A stretch of DNA of 64,000 bases from Bacillus bingmayongensis (lineage in GTDB: Bacteria > Bacillota > Bacilli > Bacillales > Bacillaceae_G). This document shows positions 39,753 through 48,311 of the stretch, piece by piece. A model generated the notes under the pieces. It did no database searches and was not told the origin of the DNA. It was given only the letters and a program-made list of their open reading frames with translations. The stretch spans positions 186,242 to 250,241 of the forward strand of contig NZ_JH921520.1 in assembly GCF_000299035.1 (NCBI RefSeq). The letters run 5' to 3'. The translations under genes and the position numbers were made by a program. Positions within the stretch are counted from its first letter, which is position 1. Every line of letters begins with the position of its first letter.

Positions 39753-40553
39753 TAAAAACGTTCTCTGTACTTTTTCCCAGAATGAATTGTTTTTTAGTTT
39801 TACTGTTTTAATTTGCTTATCGCTTAAACGTACGACTGCTTTTTCAACTTGCTTAATGCTAAGTGCTTCGTTATCCATGCCGATAACAGGATAATCATTA
39901 CCGTCTGGAGCAAGTTTTAATGTTAATGTACGTTCATGGTTTAAAATAAACGGTGATCCAAGTGTACGGTATGTGTTGTTATTTAAAGAAGCAAGTTCGC
40001 TTATTTGGAAGCATGGAATGAGTGGATCAACAACAGCCCCGTGCAATGACTTATTATAAGCTGTACTTCCTGTCGGTGTAGAAATAACTAAGCCGTCCCC
40101 TCTAAATGTTTCAAAATATAAATCATCAACGTGCACATCTACTACAAATGTTTTAATGATGCTAGAGCGTAAAGAAAACTCGTTTAAACAATGGAAAGAT
40201 GTGTCATGATCAACATCTATTTGAATTGTTGGGTATTTTCGCACTTCAATTTCATTTTGAGTAATTTCTTGAAGGGCTGTATCGACATGGTCAATATGGA
40301 AATCACAGTAGAAAGAAATTTCATCTTTCGTAGAAACACCTGCATATAAGCAATCTTCTCTGAAACCTGTTTTACGAACGGCTTGTAAGAAGGTTCCATC
40401 ATCTCCGACACTGACGATAGCGTTTGCATTTTTTGGATGATCTAATATGGTAAATCCATTTTCCTCTAAAATACGATATATTGGCTTCATTTTTTCGACA
40501 AGCGCTGCTTTGTCATCACCATAAAAGAAAAATAAATTGCGACGATCTGCCAT
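39750..40553 (-). CDS. nadK: NAD kinase, second (PpnK2/YtdI) type
   Basis: Phosphorylates NAD to NADP with ATP. The 267-residue protein has the family diacylglycerol-kinase-like fold motif VSVGDDGTFLQAVR (a GDDGT variant of GGDGT) and the substrate motif GLVISTPTGSTAYNKSLHGA. The GDDGT form and the location near ytfI fit the YtdI paralogue, the second NAD kinase of Bacillus. ATG 40553 follows GGAGGG. Confidence 0.92.
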   Translation of the reverse strand: MADRRNLFFFYGDDKAALVEKMKPIYRILEENGFTILDHPKNANAIVSVGDDGTFLQAVRKTGFREDCLYAGVSTKDEISFYCDFHIDHVDTALQEITQNEIEVRKYPTIQIDVDHDTSFHCLNEFSLRSSIIKTFVVDVHVDDLYFETFRGDGLVISTPTGSTAYNKSLHGAVVDPLIPCFQISELASLNNNTYRTLGSPFILNHERTLTLKLAPDGNDYPVIGMDNEALSIKQVEKAVVRLSDKQIKTVKLKNNSFWEKVQRTFL

Positions 40554-40756
40554 TGTGTATCCCTCCATTGCAGTCAAATTTAGCGTTGTGCTCCATTAGA
40601 AAAAATTCTGATGGTATGCTCAAATAGTATATTTCGATATAAAATGTCAAAATCCCTCTTTATTTTTAGAAGAATTTTTATATTCAATTTTATTGCAACT
40701 TGTTTAATACTGTTTGAACCTGTCGATAATGGATGTGGAGTGAAAGGATGGTAGGA

Positions 40757-41386
40757 ATGAATTGGCTTGTAATTGGAATTGGAATTCTTCTCTTGCTCGT
40801 TTTACTTATACTATTGTCGAAACTATCGCTTAAAGTGACGTTTTTATATTCAGAAATGGAGAAGCAATGTTTATTTCAAGTGAAAATATGGATGATTCAC
40901 TATACGTTTGATATTTTAGAAAGAATAGAAAAAAAGCAAAAAAAGATTGGACAAAAAATTGAAAAAGCAGAAGAAGATGGTGGAATTGAGAATAAAATCA
41001 TGGCGCAGCTTGATAGTATTGGGGAATTGATAAAAAAGCTACAAGAGATCCATACTATCATTAAAGATTTTCTTAAAAAAGTGAAAATCAATAGGTGGAA
41101 ATGGCATTCACAAATTGGAACTGGGGATGCAGCTAGCACCGGAATTGTCACTGGATATGCATGGGGGACAAAAGGAATGGTCGCTGGGGTCTTAGGGCAA
41201 TATACGCATGTGATTGATATACCCGAGTTCGAAATTACACCTGTGTTTCAAGGGAAAGGATTTGCATCGAAAGGCGAATTAACAGCATCCTTTCGGATAT
41301 ATCGTGCTGCAGTGGCAGGAGTAAAAATACTGTGGTTTATGAGAAAACAAAGATCTAGTGCAGCTGAAAAATCTGCACAAGCATAA
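40757..41386 (+). CDS. ytfI: DUF2953 membrane-anchored protein YtfI
   Basis: One N-terminal helix (about residues 3-22, rich in Leu/Ile) precedes a charged region and a domain with GTGDAASTGIVTGYAWG and FEITPVFQGKGFASKGELTASF. These match DUF2953, a family found with YtfJ in endospore formers. ATG 40748 and ATG 40757 are both possible; AAAGGA fits 40757. Followed by ytfJ after 10 bases, likely one operon. Molecular function unknown. Confidence 0.82.
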   Translation: MNWLVIGIGILLLLVLLILLSKLSLKVTFLYSEMEKQCLFQVKIWMIHYTFDILERIEKKQKKIGQKIEKAEEDGGIENKIMAQLDSIGELIKKLQEIHTIIKDFLKKVKINRWKWHSQIGTGDAASTGIVTGYAWGTKGMVAGVLGQYTHVIDIPEFEITPVFQGKGFASKGELTASFRIYRAAVAGVKILWFMRKQRSSAAEKSAQA

Positions 41387-41396
41387 GGGGGATAAA

Positions 41397-41792
41397 ATGG
41401 ATCATCCAATTCAAGGTTTAATGACAACTGCGATGCAGCATTTAAAACAAATGACTGATGTAAATACAATTATCGGTGATCCGATTAAAGCGGCGGATGG
41501 AAGCGTCATTTTAACGGTTTCTAAAGTGAGCTTTGGATTTGCTGCTGGCGGGAGCGAATTTGGAAGAATAGATAGCTCTGGCCGTCATCCATTTGGAGGA
41601 GGTAGTGGTGGTGGTGTTTCAATTAACCCGGTTGCTTTTCTCGTTATAAATGGAGAAGGAGTAAAAGTATTACATTTAGATAAACAGACACATGTGATGG
41701 ATAAAATCATTGAGTTAGCACCACAAGCTGTCGACAAAGTGAAGGAAATGATGGAGAAGCGAAAAGGCGATGAACCAGAATTTGAAATCTAA
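41397..41792 (+). CDS. ytfJ: Sporulation protein YtfJ (GerW family)
   Basis: A 131-residue protein expressed in the forespore in B. subtilis and needed for L-alanine germination. Features are MDHPIQGLMTTAMQHLKQMT, IIGDPIKAADG, a Gly-rich loop (GRHPFGGGSGGGVSINPVAFL) and a C-terminal amphipathic helix. ATG 41397 follows AAGGGG. It is the second gene of the ytfI-ytfJ operon. Confidence 0.92.
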   Translation: MDHPIQGLMTTAMQHLKQMTDVNTIIGDPIKAADGSVILTVSKVSFGFAAGGSEFGRIDSSGRHPFGGGSGGGVSINPVAFLVINGEGVKVLHLDKQTHVMDKIIELAPQAVDKVKEMMEKRKGDEPEFEI

Positions 41793-41799
41793 CAGCGAA

Positions 41800-41836
41800 A
41801 AGAAGCTAATCGATTGATTAGCTTCTTTATTTTTTT
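41800..41836 (+). terminator. ytfJ terminator
   Basis: AAGAAGCTAATC (41800-41811) pairs with GATTAGCTTCTT (41816-41827) and is followed by T residues. Confidence 0.88.
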
Positions 41837-41926
41837 GTAAATAAAGCGATTTTATTTGCATTCTGAATAGGGACAAATTATCATTTACAGTGTACATATT
41901 TTGTTTAAATAAGGGAGGATTTTCAA

Positions 41927-42427
41927 GTGGCAAACGTAACTTTTAAAGGTAACCCAATTACTTTAGTTGGAACAGAAGTTAAAGTTGGCGATCAAGCGCC
42001 AAACTTCCAAGTGCTAGCAAACGACTTATCTCCAGTAAGTTTAGAAACATACAAAGGTGAAGTGAAATTAATTAGCGTTGTACCATCTATCGATACAGGT
42101 GTGTGTGATGCACAAACTCGTCGTTTTAACCAAGATGCTGCTGGTATTGAAAACGCAAAAGTATTAACAATCAGTGTTGATTTACCATTCGCTCAAAAAC
42201 GCTGGTGTGCAGCAAACGGTTTAGAAAACGTAGCAACACTTTCTGACCACCGTGATCTTTCATTCGGTGAAGCTTACGGCGTAGTAATGAAAGAACTTCG
42301 TTTACTTGCTCGTGCAGTATTCGTAGTAGATAGCAATGACAAAGTAGTTTACGTAGAATACGTAAGCGAAGGTACAAGCCATCCAAACTATGAAGCAGCA
42401 TTAGAAGCAGCAAAATTGGCGAAGTAA
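41927..42427 (+). CDS. tpx: Thiol peroxidase
   Basis: A 2-Cys peroxiredoxin of the Tpx class that reduces hydroperoxides using thioredoxin. The peroxidatic cysteine is in [11 protein letters not shown] (about residue 60) and the resolving cysteine in KRWCAANG (about residue 94). It has 166 residues. The start is GTG 41927 behind AAGGGAGG. B. subtilis orthologue is ytgI/tpx, adjacent to ytxK as here. Confidence 0.95.
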   Translation: MANVTFKGNPITLVGTEVKVGDQAPNFQVLANDLSPVSLETYKGEVKLISVVPSIDTGVCDAQTRRFNQDAAGIENAKVLTISVDLPFAQKRWCAANGLENVATLSDHRDLSFGEAYGVVMKELRLLARAVFVVDSNDKVVYVEYVSEGTSHPNYEAALEAAKLAK

Positions 42428-42436
42428 TGCGAATGA

Positions 42437-42467
42437 AGACGGCCTCTTTATAGGAGGTCGTTTTTTC
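42437..42467 (+). terminator. tpx terminator
   Basis: GACGGCCTC pairs with GAGGTCGTT-type sequence around TTTATA and is followed by six T residues. Confidence 0.75.
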
Positions 42468-42484
42468 TCGTGTATTGTCGAACC

Positions 42485-42566
42485 GCCGATATATTGAAAA
42501 AATCGCTGATATATAGGAAGAAACGGTCGATATATTTGAAAAATTGCCGATATCATCTTCAATTTG
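42485..42566 (+). repeat. Short tandem array with a 20-21 bp period
   Basis: Four degenerate copies of a GCCGATATATTGAAAAAAT-like unit start at 42485, 42505, 42525 and 42546. It is intergenic, between tpx and ytxK. The units are AT-rich and end next to a second T-rich hairpin (GAGCTCT...AGAGGTC). Confidence 0.6.
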
Positions 42567-42615
42567 AAAAGGGAGCTCTAAAAAAAGAGGTCGCTTTTTC
42601 TTTTGGCAAAAAATT

Positions 42616-42774
42616 AGATTACCCCACATTAACGGACAGTAAAGCTCCTACCTCAAGGTGCAGTAACACAAAGAGCTAGTTGGGAGATAAACTGCCCGTA
42701 AATGCCCGATTGGTGAGGGCTAATAATCAGTGGAGGATGAAGAAACCTCCCCACTGATTAAAGTTTCACTTTAT
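42616..42774 (+). repeat. bcr1-type repeat
   Basis: A full-length copy of the 155-bp dispersed repeat. It contains CATTAACGGACAGTAA, then AACTGCCCGTAAATGCCCGAT, and ends in CCCACTGATTAAAGTTTCAC followed by TTTAT at 42770. The left TTTAT-type flank is degenerate. It lies in the ytxK promoter region. Confidence 0.85.
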
Positions 42775-42818
42775 GGTATGATATAAGTTATGTGTAATTG
42801 ACTGAAGGAGGAATGTTT

Positions 42819-43808
42819 GTGAGTCAGACAGTAGAAACATTATTTTCTATTTTTGATTCTTCTACCGTAATTTTACGTAAAGAATTAGATGTAACATATT
42901 TAGAAGCGCTTGTGGAAACAGGAGATAACCTGTTTGAAGGAGCGATTCTGCAAGAGGAATTATCTGAATCAACAATTGAACGATTGAATCGTGAATATAG
43001 TAAATTTAATGAAGAAAAATATAAAAGCGAGGAAATTCGCAAAGCATTTCAGCTTGCCATTTTAAAGGGAATGAAAGAGGGCGTGCAAGCCAATCATGAA
43101 ATGACGCCTGATGCAGTTGGAATGTTTATGAGCTACTTATTCCATAAATTTATGAAAAATCAAAAAGAAATCGTTGTTTTAGATCCTGCTATTGGGACAG
43201 GCAACTTAATGACGACAATCTTTAATGGTGCTCAAGAAGGGACAACGATAAATGGATTTGGTGTAGAAGTGGATGATTTACTTGTTAGACTTGCTTTAGT
43301 GAATGCAAATTTACAAAAGCAAGCAATCGAGTTCTTCAATCAAGATGGACTAGCACCGCTTTATATTGACCCAGTAGATGCAGTTGTTTGTGATTTACCA
43401 GTTGGGTTTTATCCAAACGAAATTGGTGCAAGTGAATATACTTTAAAAGCAGATGAAGGAATGTCCTATGCGCATCACTTATTTATTGAACAAAGTGTGA
43501 AGCATACAAAAGAAGGAGGATATTTATTCTTCTTAGTACCAAACTTGATCTTTGAAAGTGATCAAGCGCCAAAATTACATGCGTTTATTAAAGAAACAAG
43601 CTTTATTCAAGGACTATTACAGCTTCCTGTTTCCATGTTTAAAAACGAGAAAAATGCAAAAAGTATATTTGTTCTCCAAAAGAAAGGTCCAAATGTAACG
43701 ATGCCAAAACAGGCGTTGTTAGTAGAGTTACCTAAGTTTTCCAATATGAAAGCGATGGAGAATATAATGGATCAATTGAATACTTGGTTTGCAACTCATA
43801 AGTCATAA
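42819..43808 (+). CDS. ytxK: Class I SAM-dependent methyltransferase YtxK
   Basis: A 329-residue protein resembling adenine-specific DNA methyltransferases (HsdM-like). An N-terminal helical part is followed by a Rossmann SAM domain with VLDPAIGTGNLMTTIF. The usual catalytic NPPY is replaced by DLPVGFYP, so classical N6-adenine methylation is doubtful. GTG 42819 (GGAGG 7 bases upstream) gives exactly the B. subtilis YtxK length. It precedes ackA as in B. subtilis. Substrate unknown. Confidence 0.87.
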   Translation: MSQTVETLFSIFDSSTVILRKELDVTYLEALVETGDNLFEGAILQEELSESTIERLNREYSKFNEEKYKSEEIRKAFQLAILKGMKEGVQANHEMTPDAVGMFMSYLFHKFMKNQKEIVVLDPAIGTGNLMTTIFNGAQEGTTINGFGVEVDDLLVRLALVNANLQKQAIEFFNQDGLAPLYIDPVDAVVCDLPVGFYPNEIGASEYTLKADEGMSYAHHLFIEQSVKHTKEGGYLFFLVPNLIFESDQAPKLHAFIKETSFIQGLLQLPVSMFKNEKNAKSIFVLQKKGPNVTMPKQALLVELPKFSNMKAMENIMDQLNTWFATHKS

Positions 43809-44001
43809 AATATGTAACAGATGAACTGGTTGATATAATACAGTTTTTATATCATGTGTGTTTACTTTTAATATATACAAGATAAAACTGAATTTTTTTG
43901 AAATCTGTAATATATATTTTTTCTTGGTGTTACAATTTTTTCACTTGAAATATATGTCGGACGATGTTTAAATTAAACTCGTGAGTATAAAATTTACTAG
44001 G

Positions 44002-44017
44002 AATGAAACGTTTTCAT
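44002..44017 (+). promoter_or_regulatory. Cre-like palindrome upstream of ackA
   Basis: ATGAAACGTTTTCAT at about 44003-44017 resembles a cre site but lacks one base of the left half. In B. subtilis CcpA activates ackA from an upstream cre. It lies about 85 bases before the start codon. The missing base makes this tentative. Confidence 0.4.
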
Positions 44018-44101
44018 TTTTGGTAAATTTAATCAGATAAAATCGAGCGGTTTGTGGGTTAATCCACACAACTACCAAGAGAAAAAGGGGCGAAAGACTA
44101 G

Positions 44102-45295
44102 ATGTCAAAAATCATCGCGATTAATGCAGGAAGCTCTTCCTTAAAATTCCAATTGTTTGAAATGCCAAGTGAAACAGTATTAACAAAAGGTTTAGTAGAA
44201 CGTATCGGTTTAGAAGATAGCATTTTCACAATTACTGTAAACGGTGAAAAACAAAAAGAAATTACAAATATTCCAGATCATGCAGTAGCAGTTAATATGC
44301 TTCTTAACAAATTAACTGAAAACGGAATCGTGAAATCTCTTGATGAGATTAGCGGTATCGGTCACCGCGTAGTACACGGCGGCGAAAAATTTGCTGATTC
44401 TGTTTTAATTACTGACCAAGTATTAGCAGATATCGAAGATTTAAGCGACTTAGCACCACTTCATAACCCAGCAAACGTTGTAGGTATTAAAGCGTTCCAA
44501 GAAGTGCTTCCAAACGTACCAGCAGTAGCAGTATTCGATACAGCATTCCATCAAACAATGCCAGAATCTGCTTTCTTATACAGCTTACCATATGAATACT
44601 ATGAGAAATATGGCATCCGTAAATACGGTTTCCACGGAACTTCTCATAAATATGTAACTGAGCGTGCGGCTGAATTATTAGGTCGCCCACTTGAAAGCTT
44701 ACGTTTACTTTCTTGCCACTTAGGTAACGGTGCAAGTATCGCTGCTGTAGAAGGCGGAAAATCTATCGATACTTCTATGGGCTTCACTCCACTTGCTGGT
44801 GTAACAATGGGTACACGTTCTGGTAACATTGACCCTGCGTTAATTCCATACATCATGGAAAAAACAGGCCAAAATGTAGAAGAAGTAGTTAACGTATTAA
44901 ACAAGAAAAGTGGTATGTTAGGTCTTACTGGATACTCTAGTGACTTACGTGACATCATCGCGAAAGAAGAAGAAGGCGACGATCGTGCGAAAGTAGCATT
45001 AGACGTATTCGTAAGCCGTATCCATAAATATATCGGTTCTTATGCAGCTCGTATGAAAGGCGTTGACGCAATCATCTTTACAGCTGGTATCGGTGAAAAC
45101 AGTGCAATCGTACGTGAGCGCGTATTAGAAGGTCTTGAATTTATGGGTGTATACTTTGATGCAAAACGCAACAACGTATTCGGTGAAGAAGCATTCATCA
45201 GCTTCCCTCACTCTCCAGTAAAAATTATCGTAATTCCAACTGACGAAGAAGTTATGATTGCTCGTGACGTATTACGTCTTGGAAATATTGGTTAA
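44102..45295 (+). CDS. ackA: Acetate kinase
   Basis: Interconverts acetyl phosphate and acetate with ATP formation; the overflow pathway from acetyl-CoA. The N-terminal [15 protein letters not shown] motif, [26 protein letters not shown] and FTAGIGENS are typical of the ASKHA fold. The length of 397 residues is standard. Its terminator hairpin is now split by an IS1182-family insertion. Confidence 0.97.
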   Translation: MSKIIAINAGSSSLKFQLFEMPSETVLTKGLVERIGLEDSIFTITVNGEKQKEITNIPDHAVAVNMLLNKLTENGIVKSLDEISGIGHRVVHGGEKFADSVLITDQVLADIEDLSDLAPLHNPANVVGIKAFQEVLPNVPAVAVFDTAFHQTMPESAFLYSLPYEYYEKYGIRKYGFHGTSHKYVTERAAELLGRPLESLRLLSCHLGNGASIAAVEGGKSIDTSMGFTPLAGVTMGTRSGNIDPALIPYIMEKTGQNVEEVVNVLNKKSGMLGLTGYSSDLRDIIAKEEEGDDRAKVALDVFVSRIHKYIGSYAARMKGVDAIIFTAGIGENSAIVRERVLEGLEFMGVYFDAKRNNVFGEEAFISFPHSPVKIIVIPTDEEVMIARDVLRLGNIG

Positions 45296-45306
45296 TATAT
45301 TTGAAA

Positions 45307-45329
45307 AAAGCGGAATCCTATTGGATTCC
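45307..45329 (+). terminator. ackA terminator stem separated from its T tract by an insertion
   Basis: GGAATCC (45312-45318) pairs with GGATTCC (45323-45329), but the expected T run has moved to 46908 beyond the inserted element. The left-end hairpin of the IS (45331-45361), followed by ATTTTT, may now terminate ackA. Confidence 0.7.
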
Positions 45330-46889
45330 CAGGCTGTGGAGAAAGTTTGCTCCACAGCCTATTTTTGTGTCTGAACCCTTTTTTATCTGTCAACAATGAT
45401 AAAAAGAGGAAAAGGAGCGATTTATTATGATGGGTGCATTGAAAAATCATCGCGATGAGCGTGTATCAGTTTCTGTTGAAGAGTTAGTTCCACAAGATCA
45501 TTTTCTTCGTGCAATTGAAGCGACTATTAATTTTGATTTTATCGAGGAAAAGTTACGTCCTTATTATTGTGAAAACAATGGTCGCCCTTCTATTCATCCT
45601 ATCGTCTTATTCAAAATGATGTTTATTGGCTATTTTTATGGTATTCGATCTGAACGTCAATTAGAAAAAGAGATTAAAACTAATATTGCGTATCGTTGGT
45701 TTTTAGGGTTTTCTTTATCGGATTCAGTACCAGACCACTCCACAATCAGTTGGAACCGTCGTACTCGTTTTATTCATACAAATATTTTTGAAGAAATCTT
45801 TAATGAAATTGTACGTCAAGCGATGGAACATCGTATGGTGGGTGGGCGCGCATTGATGACAGATTCAACTCATGTGAAAGCAAACGCAAATAAAAATAAA
45901 TTTGTACACAAAGTAAAAAAAGAGCGCCCTAAATTATATATGGAAGAATTAGAAGCGGCAGTTATAAAAGATAGGGAAAAACACGGAAAAAAGAATTAAA
46001 ACCAAGAAAGGAACGTGATACCCCAATCAAAAAAACACGTGTAAGTACAACAGATCCAGATAGTGGCTTTTTAATGCGAGATGGAAAACCGAACGGTTTT
46101 CATTTCTTAGATCATCGTACAACGGATGCGAAATATAATGTGATTACAGATACATTTATTACGGCTGGAAATGTAGCGGATTCCGAGCCGTATTTAGAGC
46201 GACTTCAAGCACAAGTTGATAAGTTTGGATTTCAAATAGAAGCAGTGGCACTTGATGCTGGCTACTTTACAGGTTATATCTGCAAAAAATTATCGGAACA
46301 GAATATATTTATGGTGATGGGGTATCGCCGGTTTGGAAAAAGAAATAAAGACGTACCAAAAAGCCAATTTAAATACGAAAAAGAAACAGATGTATTTGCC
46401 TGTCCAATGGGATGTATTTTAGAATATGCGACAACCGATCGAGAAGGATATCGCCAATATAAGTCTAATCCAACAGATTGCGCAGTTTGTCCGTTGCGTA
46501 ACAAATGTTTCTCAGAGAAACAAAAACAGAAGGTCATTACACATCACATTTGGGAAGAGTATAAAGATATTGCACGAAAAAACAAATTAACAAGTACAGG
46601 TAAAAAACTATATAAGGTACGCTGTTCTACTATTGAACGAAGCTTCGCGGATGCCAAAGAGCTACATGGCTATCGATACGCTCGGTTCCGGGGGCTGAAG
46701 TCTGTCCAAATGCAGGCTTATCTCACCGCAGCTTGCCAAAACATGAAAAAAATAGCCCTTCACCTGACCAAAAAGGGTCAGGTGAAGGGCTATTTTTCTA
46801 GCTTCTATCACTTTTTATTGTTTTCATTCACTAAAATATTAAAAAAATTCCAGAGTGTCGGAAACCCTAAAGGGTTTCCCAACACTCTG
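45330..46889 (+). mobile_element. IS1182-family insertion sequence
   Basis: A 1,560-bp element. Its ends are CAGGCTGTGGAGAAA and the complement CAGAGTGTTGGGAAA, which agree at 11 of 15 positions. Each end also forms its own hairpin. An 18-bp palindrome (GGAATCCTATTGGATTCC) occurs on both sides (45312-45329 and 46890-46907), as an 18-bp target duplication. Inside is one transposase split by a -1 frame change. Confidence 0.85.
45427..45999 (+). CDS. IS1182-family transposase, N-terminal part
   Basis: 190 residues with the N-terminal DNA-binding region (SVSVEELVPQDHFLRAIE) and the first catalytic Asp in LMTDSTHVKANANK. The frame ends at TAA 45997-45999, just after an A_AAA_AAG heptamer (45987-45993) positioned exactly in frame, ten bases downstream of AGGG. 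A -1 shift there continues in frame as ELKPRKERDTPIKKTRV into the second part. So either this is programmed frameshifting or one G has been lost. Confidence 0.85.
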   Translation: MMGALKNHRDERVSVSVEELVPQDHFLRAIEATINFDFIEEKLRPYYCENNGRPSIHPIVLFKMMFIGYFYGIRSERQLEKEIKTNIAYRWFLGFSLSDSVPDHSTISWNRRTRFIHTNIFEEIFNEIVRQAMEHRMVGGRALMTDSTHVKANANKNKFVHKVKKERPKLYMEELEAAVIKDREKHGKKN

Positions 46890-46940
46890 GGAATCCTATT
46901 GGATTCCGTTTTTTATTTTTGCTCTAAGCAACTCCGCTAG
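45993..46940 (+). CDS. IS1182-family transposase, C-terminal part
   Basis: Holds the second catalytic Asp (AVALDAGYFTG) and the Glu (RCSTIERSFADAKELHGYRYAR), plus a Cys-rich insertion (CPMGCIL, CAVCPLRNKC) typical of IS1182 transposases. Its first ATG (46074) has no ribosome binding site, so expression should depend on frameshifting from the upstream part. The reading frame runs past the IS right end and stops in host DNA at 46940. An internal hairpin (46754-46787) with T residues may terminate the IS transcript. Confidence 0.8.
   Translation, partial: ELKPRKERDTPIKKTRVSTTDPDSGFLMRDGKPNGFHFLDHRTTDAKYNVITDTFITAGNVADSEPYLERLQAQVDKFGFQIEAVALDAGYFTGYICKKLSEQNIFMVMGYRRFGKRNKDVPKSQFKYEKETDVFACPMGCILEYATTDREGYRQYKSNPTDCAVCPLRNKCFSEKQKQKVITHHIWEEYKDIARKNKLTSTGKKLYKVRCSTIERSFADAKELHGYRYARFRGLKSVQMQAYLTAACQNMKKIALHLTKKGQVKGYFSSFYHFLLFSFTKILKKFQSVGNPKGFPNTLGILLDSVFYFCSKQLR
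46890..46920. terminator. Right copy of the interrupted ackA/nudix terminator
   Basis: GGAATCC-TATT-GGATTCC (46890-46907) followed by GTTTTTTATTTTT. It keeps the T tract for the plus strand and overlaps the stop codon of the convergent Nudix gene. Confidence 0.75.
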
Positions 46941-47339
46941 TCCATTTGGATATAATACTTTTTCTTGATTCAGAAATGCTGTAATCGGAATCCACGTTGC
47001 ATATGCATTTGGTTCTTCATCTATAATAGGAATTGTTTCGATTTCATAAAGCGATGTATCTACAAAACGAAGAGAATACAATTGAATGATCTCATGGCCG
47101 ATTTCTTCGTTTACGTAAAAGATATTTTCAAGACATCCTAAGTAATCTGTAACCTCTACTTGTGCGCTAATTTCTTCTCTGAATTCACGAATAACTGTGT
47201 CGTTTGATTTTTCTCCAAGTTCAATAGAACCGCCCAGTGGTCTATAATATATGTCGTTTTCTATGTTGTATTCTTGAACAAGAATTCGTTCGTAATGAAT
47301 GATAATTCCGAATGCCTTTGCACGTGGATACACAAACAT
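46896..47339 (-). CDS. Nudix hydrolase
   Basis: A 147-residue protein with the Nudix box GGSIELGEKSNDTVIREFREE (fits GX5EX7REUXEE), hydrolysing a nucleoside diphosphate linked to another group; substrate unknown. The gene converges on ackA. Its stop codon TAG (46898-46896) lies inside the palindrome that serves as terminator and that was duplicated by the IS. The coding sequence itself was not broken. GGGAGA precedes the ATG. Confidence 0.88.
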   Translation of the reverse strand: MFVYPRAKAFGIIIHYERILVQEYNIENDIYYRPLGGSIELGEKSNDTVIREFREEISAQVEVTDYLGCLENIFYVNEEIGHEIIQLYSLRFVDTSLYEIETIPIIDEEPNAYATWIPITAFLNQEKVLYPNGLAELLRAKIKNGIQ

Positions 47340-47442
47340 ATCTCCCGTATATTGGATAAATATATGTTTAGCATAGCAGGTTTATAAAGAAAAAGAGGAA
47401 ATATGTTACAATAGAAAAAAATTGAGCGAGGTGGTTGTTACG

Positions 47443-48276
47443 ATGGAATCAAAGCGAGAACAAGCCATTTTACAAGAGGTTAAAAATTGGGAAGGGCAAT
47501 TGTTAGAACAGGAGTCTACCGATTTTCAAAAGGTGTTTGATAAGTGGTTGCATGCCTCAGTTGCGAAGGTTCCTGAGAAAAAGCGAAAAGAGTTTTTTGC
47601 GAAAGCAGACGGATGGTTATTCCATCTTCATGCATTGATTCAAAGCTCACAATCACAGCTTGATGCACGAAATCGTATTTTAGGAACGGCGCGGTTGTTT
47701 GATGAATCGATTGAACAACTGGAAGAATTGAAAGGATTGTCCATCGATCAATTAACATACATAGCAGAGCAGCAGACGGCGCGTCATCGTTTATATTCTT
47801 TCGTGCAAGGAGGAGCAACCGGAGTAGGTGGTTTGTTATTATTAACAGCTGACTTTCCTGTCATGATTGCATTAAATGTAAAGGCTGTTCAGCTTATTGC
47901 AACATCGTTTGGTCATGATGTGAACAAGCCCTATGAAATGATGCTTGCTTTAAAAGTGTTCCATGCGGCCCTGCTGCCAGCAAGACTCCAGCAATATGCT
48001 TGGTATAACTTGCTTCAGGAGCTAGAACAAGAAGATTCGTTCTTTTACGAAGGGGAAGAAGAAGTATTAAAACCAGCTTCTACAGAAGTTGTGTTAAAAC
48101 AAATTTTGAAGACTTTTTCCATCTATGCGCTTCGTCGTAAACTATTCCAAGGTATTCCTGTGTTAGGGATTGCGATTGGCTCTACGGTGAATTATCGTCT
48201 AACGCGGAATGTAACGGAATTTGCAAACCGGTTCTACCAAGTGCGTTACATATTAGAAAAGGAAAAAAGAGCATGA
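47443..48276 (+). CDS. EcsC-family protein
   Basis: A 277-residue protein. The C-terminal two thirds carry the EcsC domain with glycine-rich amphipathic segments (FVQGGATGVGGLLLLTADFPV, GIPVLGIAIGSTVNYRLTR). EcsC-like proteins are membrane-associated and linked to ABC export and protease-related functions in B. subtilis, but the exact role is unknown. ATG 47443 follows GAGGTGG; GTG/ATG codons upstream at 47422 have no ribosome binding site. Confidence 0.85.
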   Translation: MESKREQAILQEVKNWEGQLLEQESTDFQKVFDKWLHASVAKVPEKKRKEFFAKADGWLFHLHALIQSSQSQLDARNRILGTARLFDESIEQLEELKGLSIDQLTYIAEQQTARHRLYSFVQGGATGVGGLLLLTADFPVMIALNVKAVQLIATSFGHDVNKPYEMMLALKVFHAALLPARLQQYAWYNLLQELEQEDSFFYEGEEEVLKPASTEVVLKQILKTFSIYALRRKLFQGIPVLGIAIGSTVNYRLTRNVTEFANRFYQVRYILEKEKRA

Positions 48277-48281
48277 AAAAA

Positions 48282-48311
48282 AGCGAGAGGCCGAAGCCTT
48301 TCGCTTTTTAG
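48282..48311. terminator. Terminator between the EcsC and YitT-like genes
   Basis: AAAAGCGAGAGGC pairs with GCCTTTCGCTTTT around CGAA; it suits both convergent genes. Confidence 0.8.

Noticed and set aside
42485-42566. Periodic array as a CRISPR
   Set aside because: The period is 20-21 bp with no unique spacers, the copies are degenerate and no cas genes are near.
42171-42629. 152-codon minus-strand frame over tpx
   Set aside because: Antisense of tpx with atypical composition.
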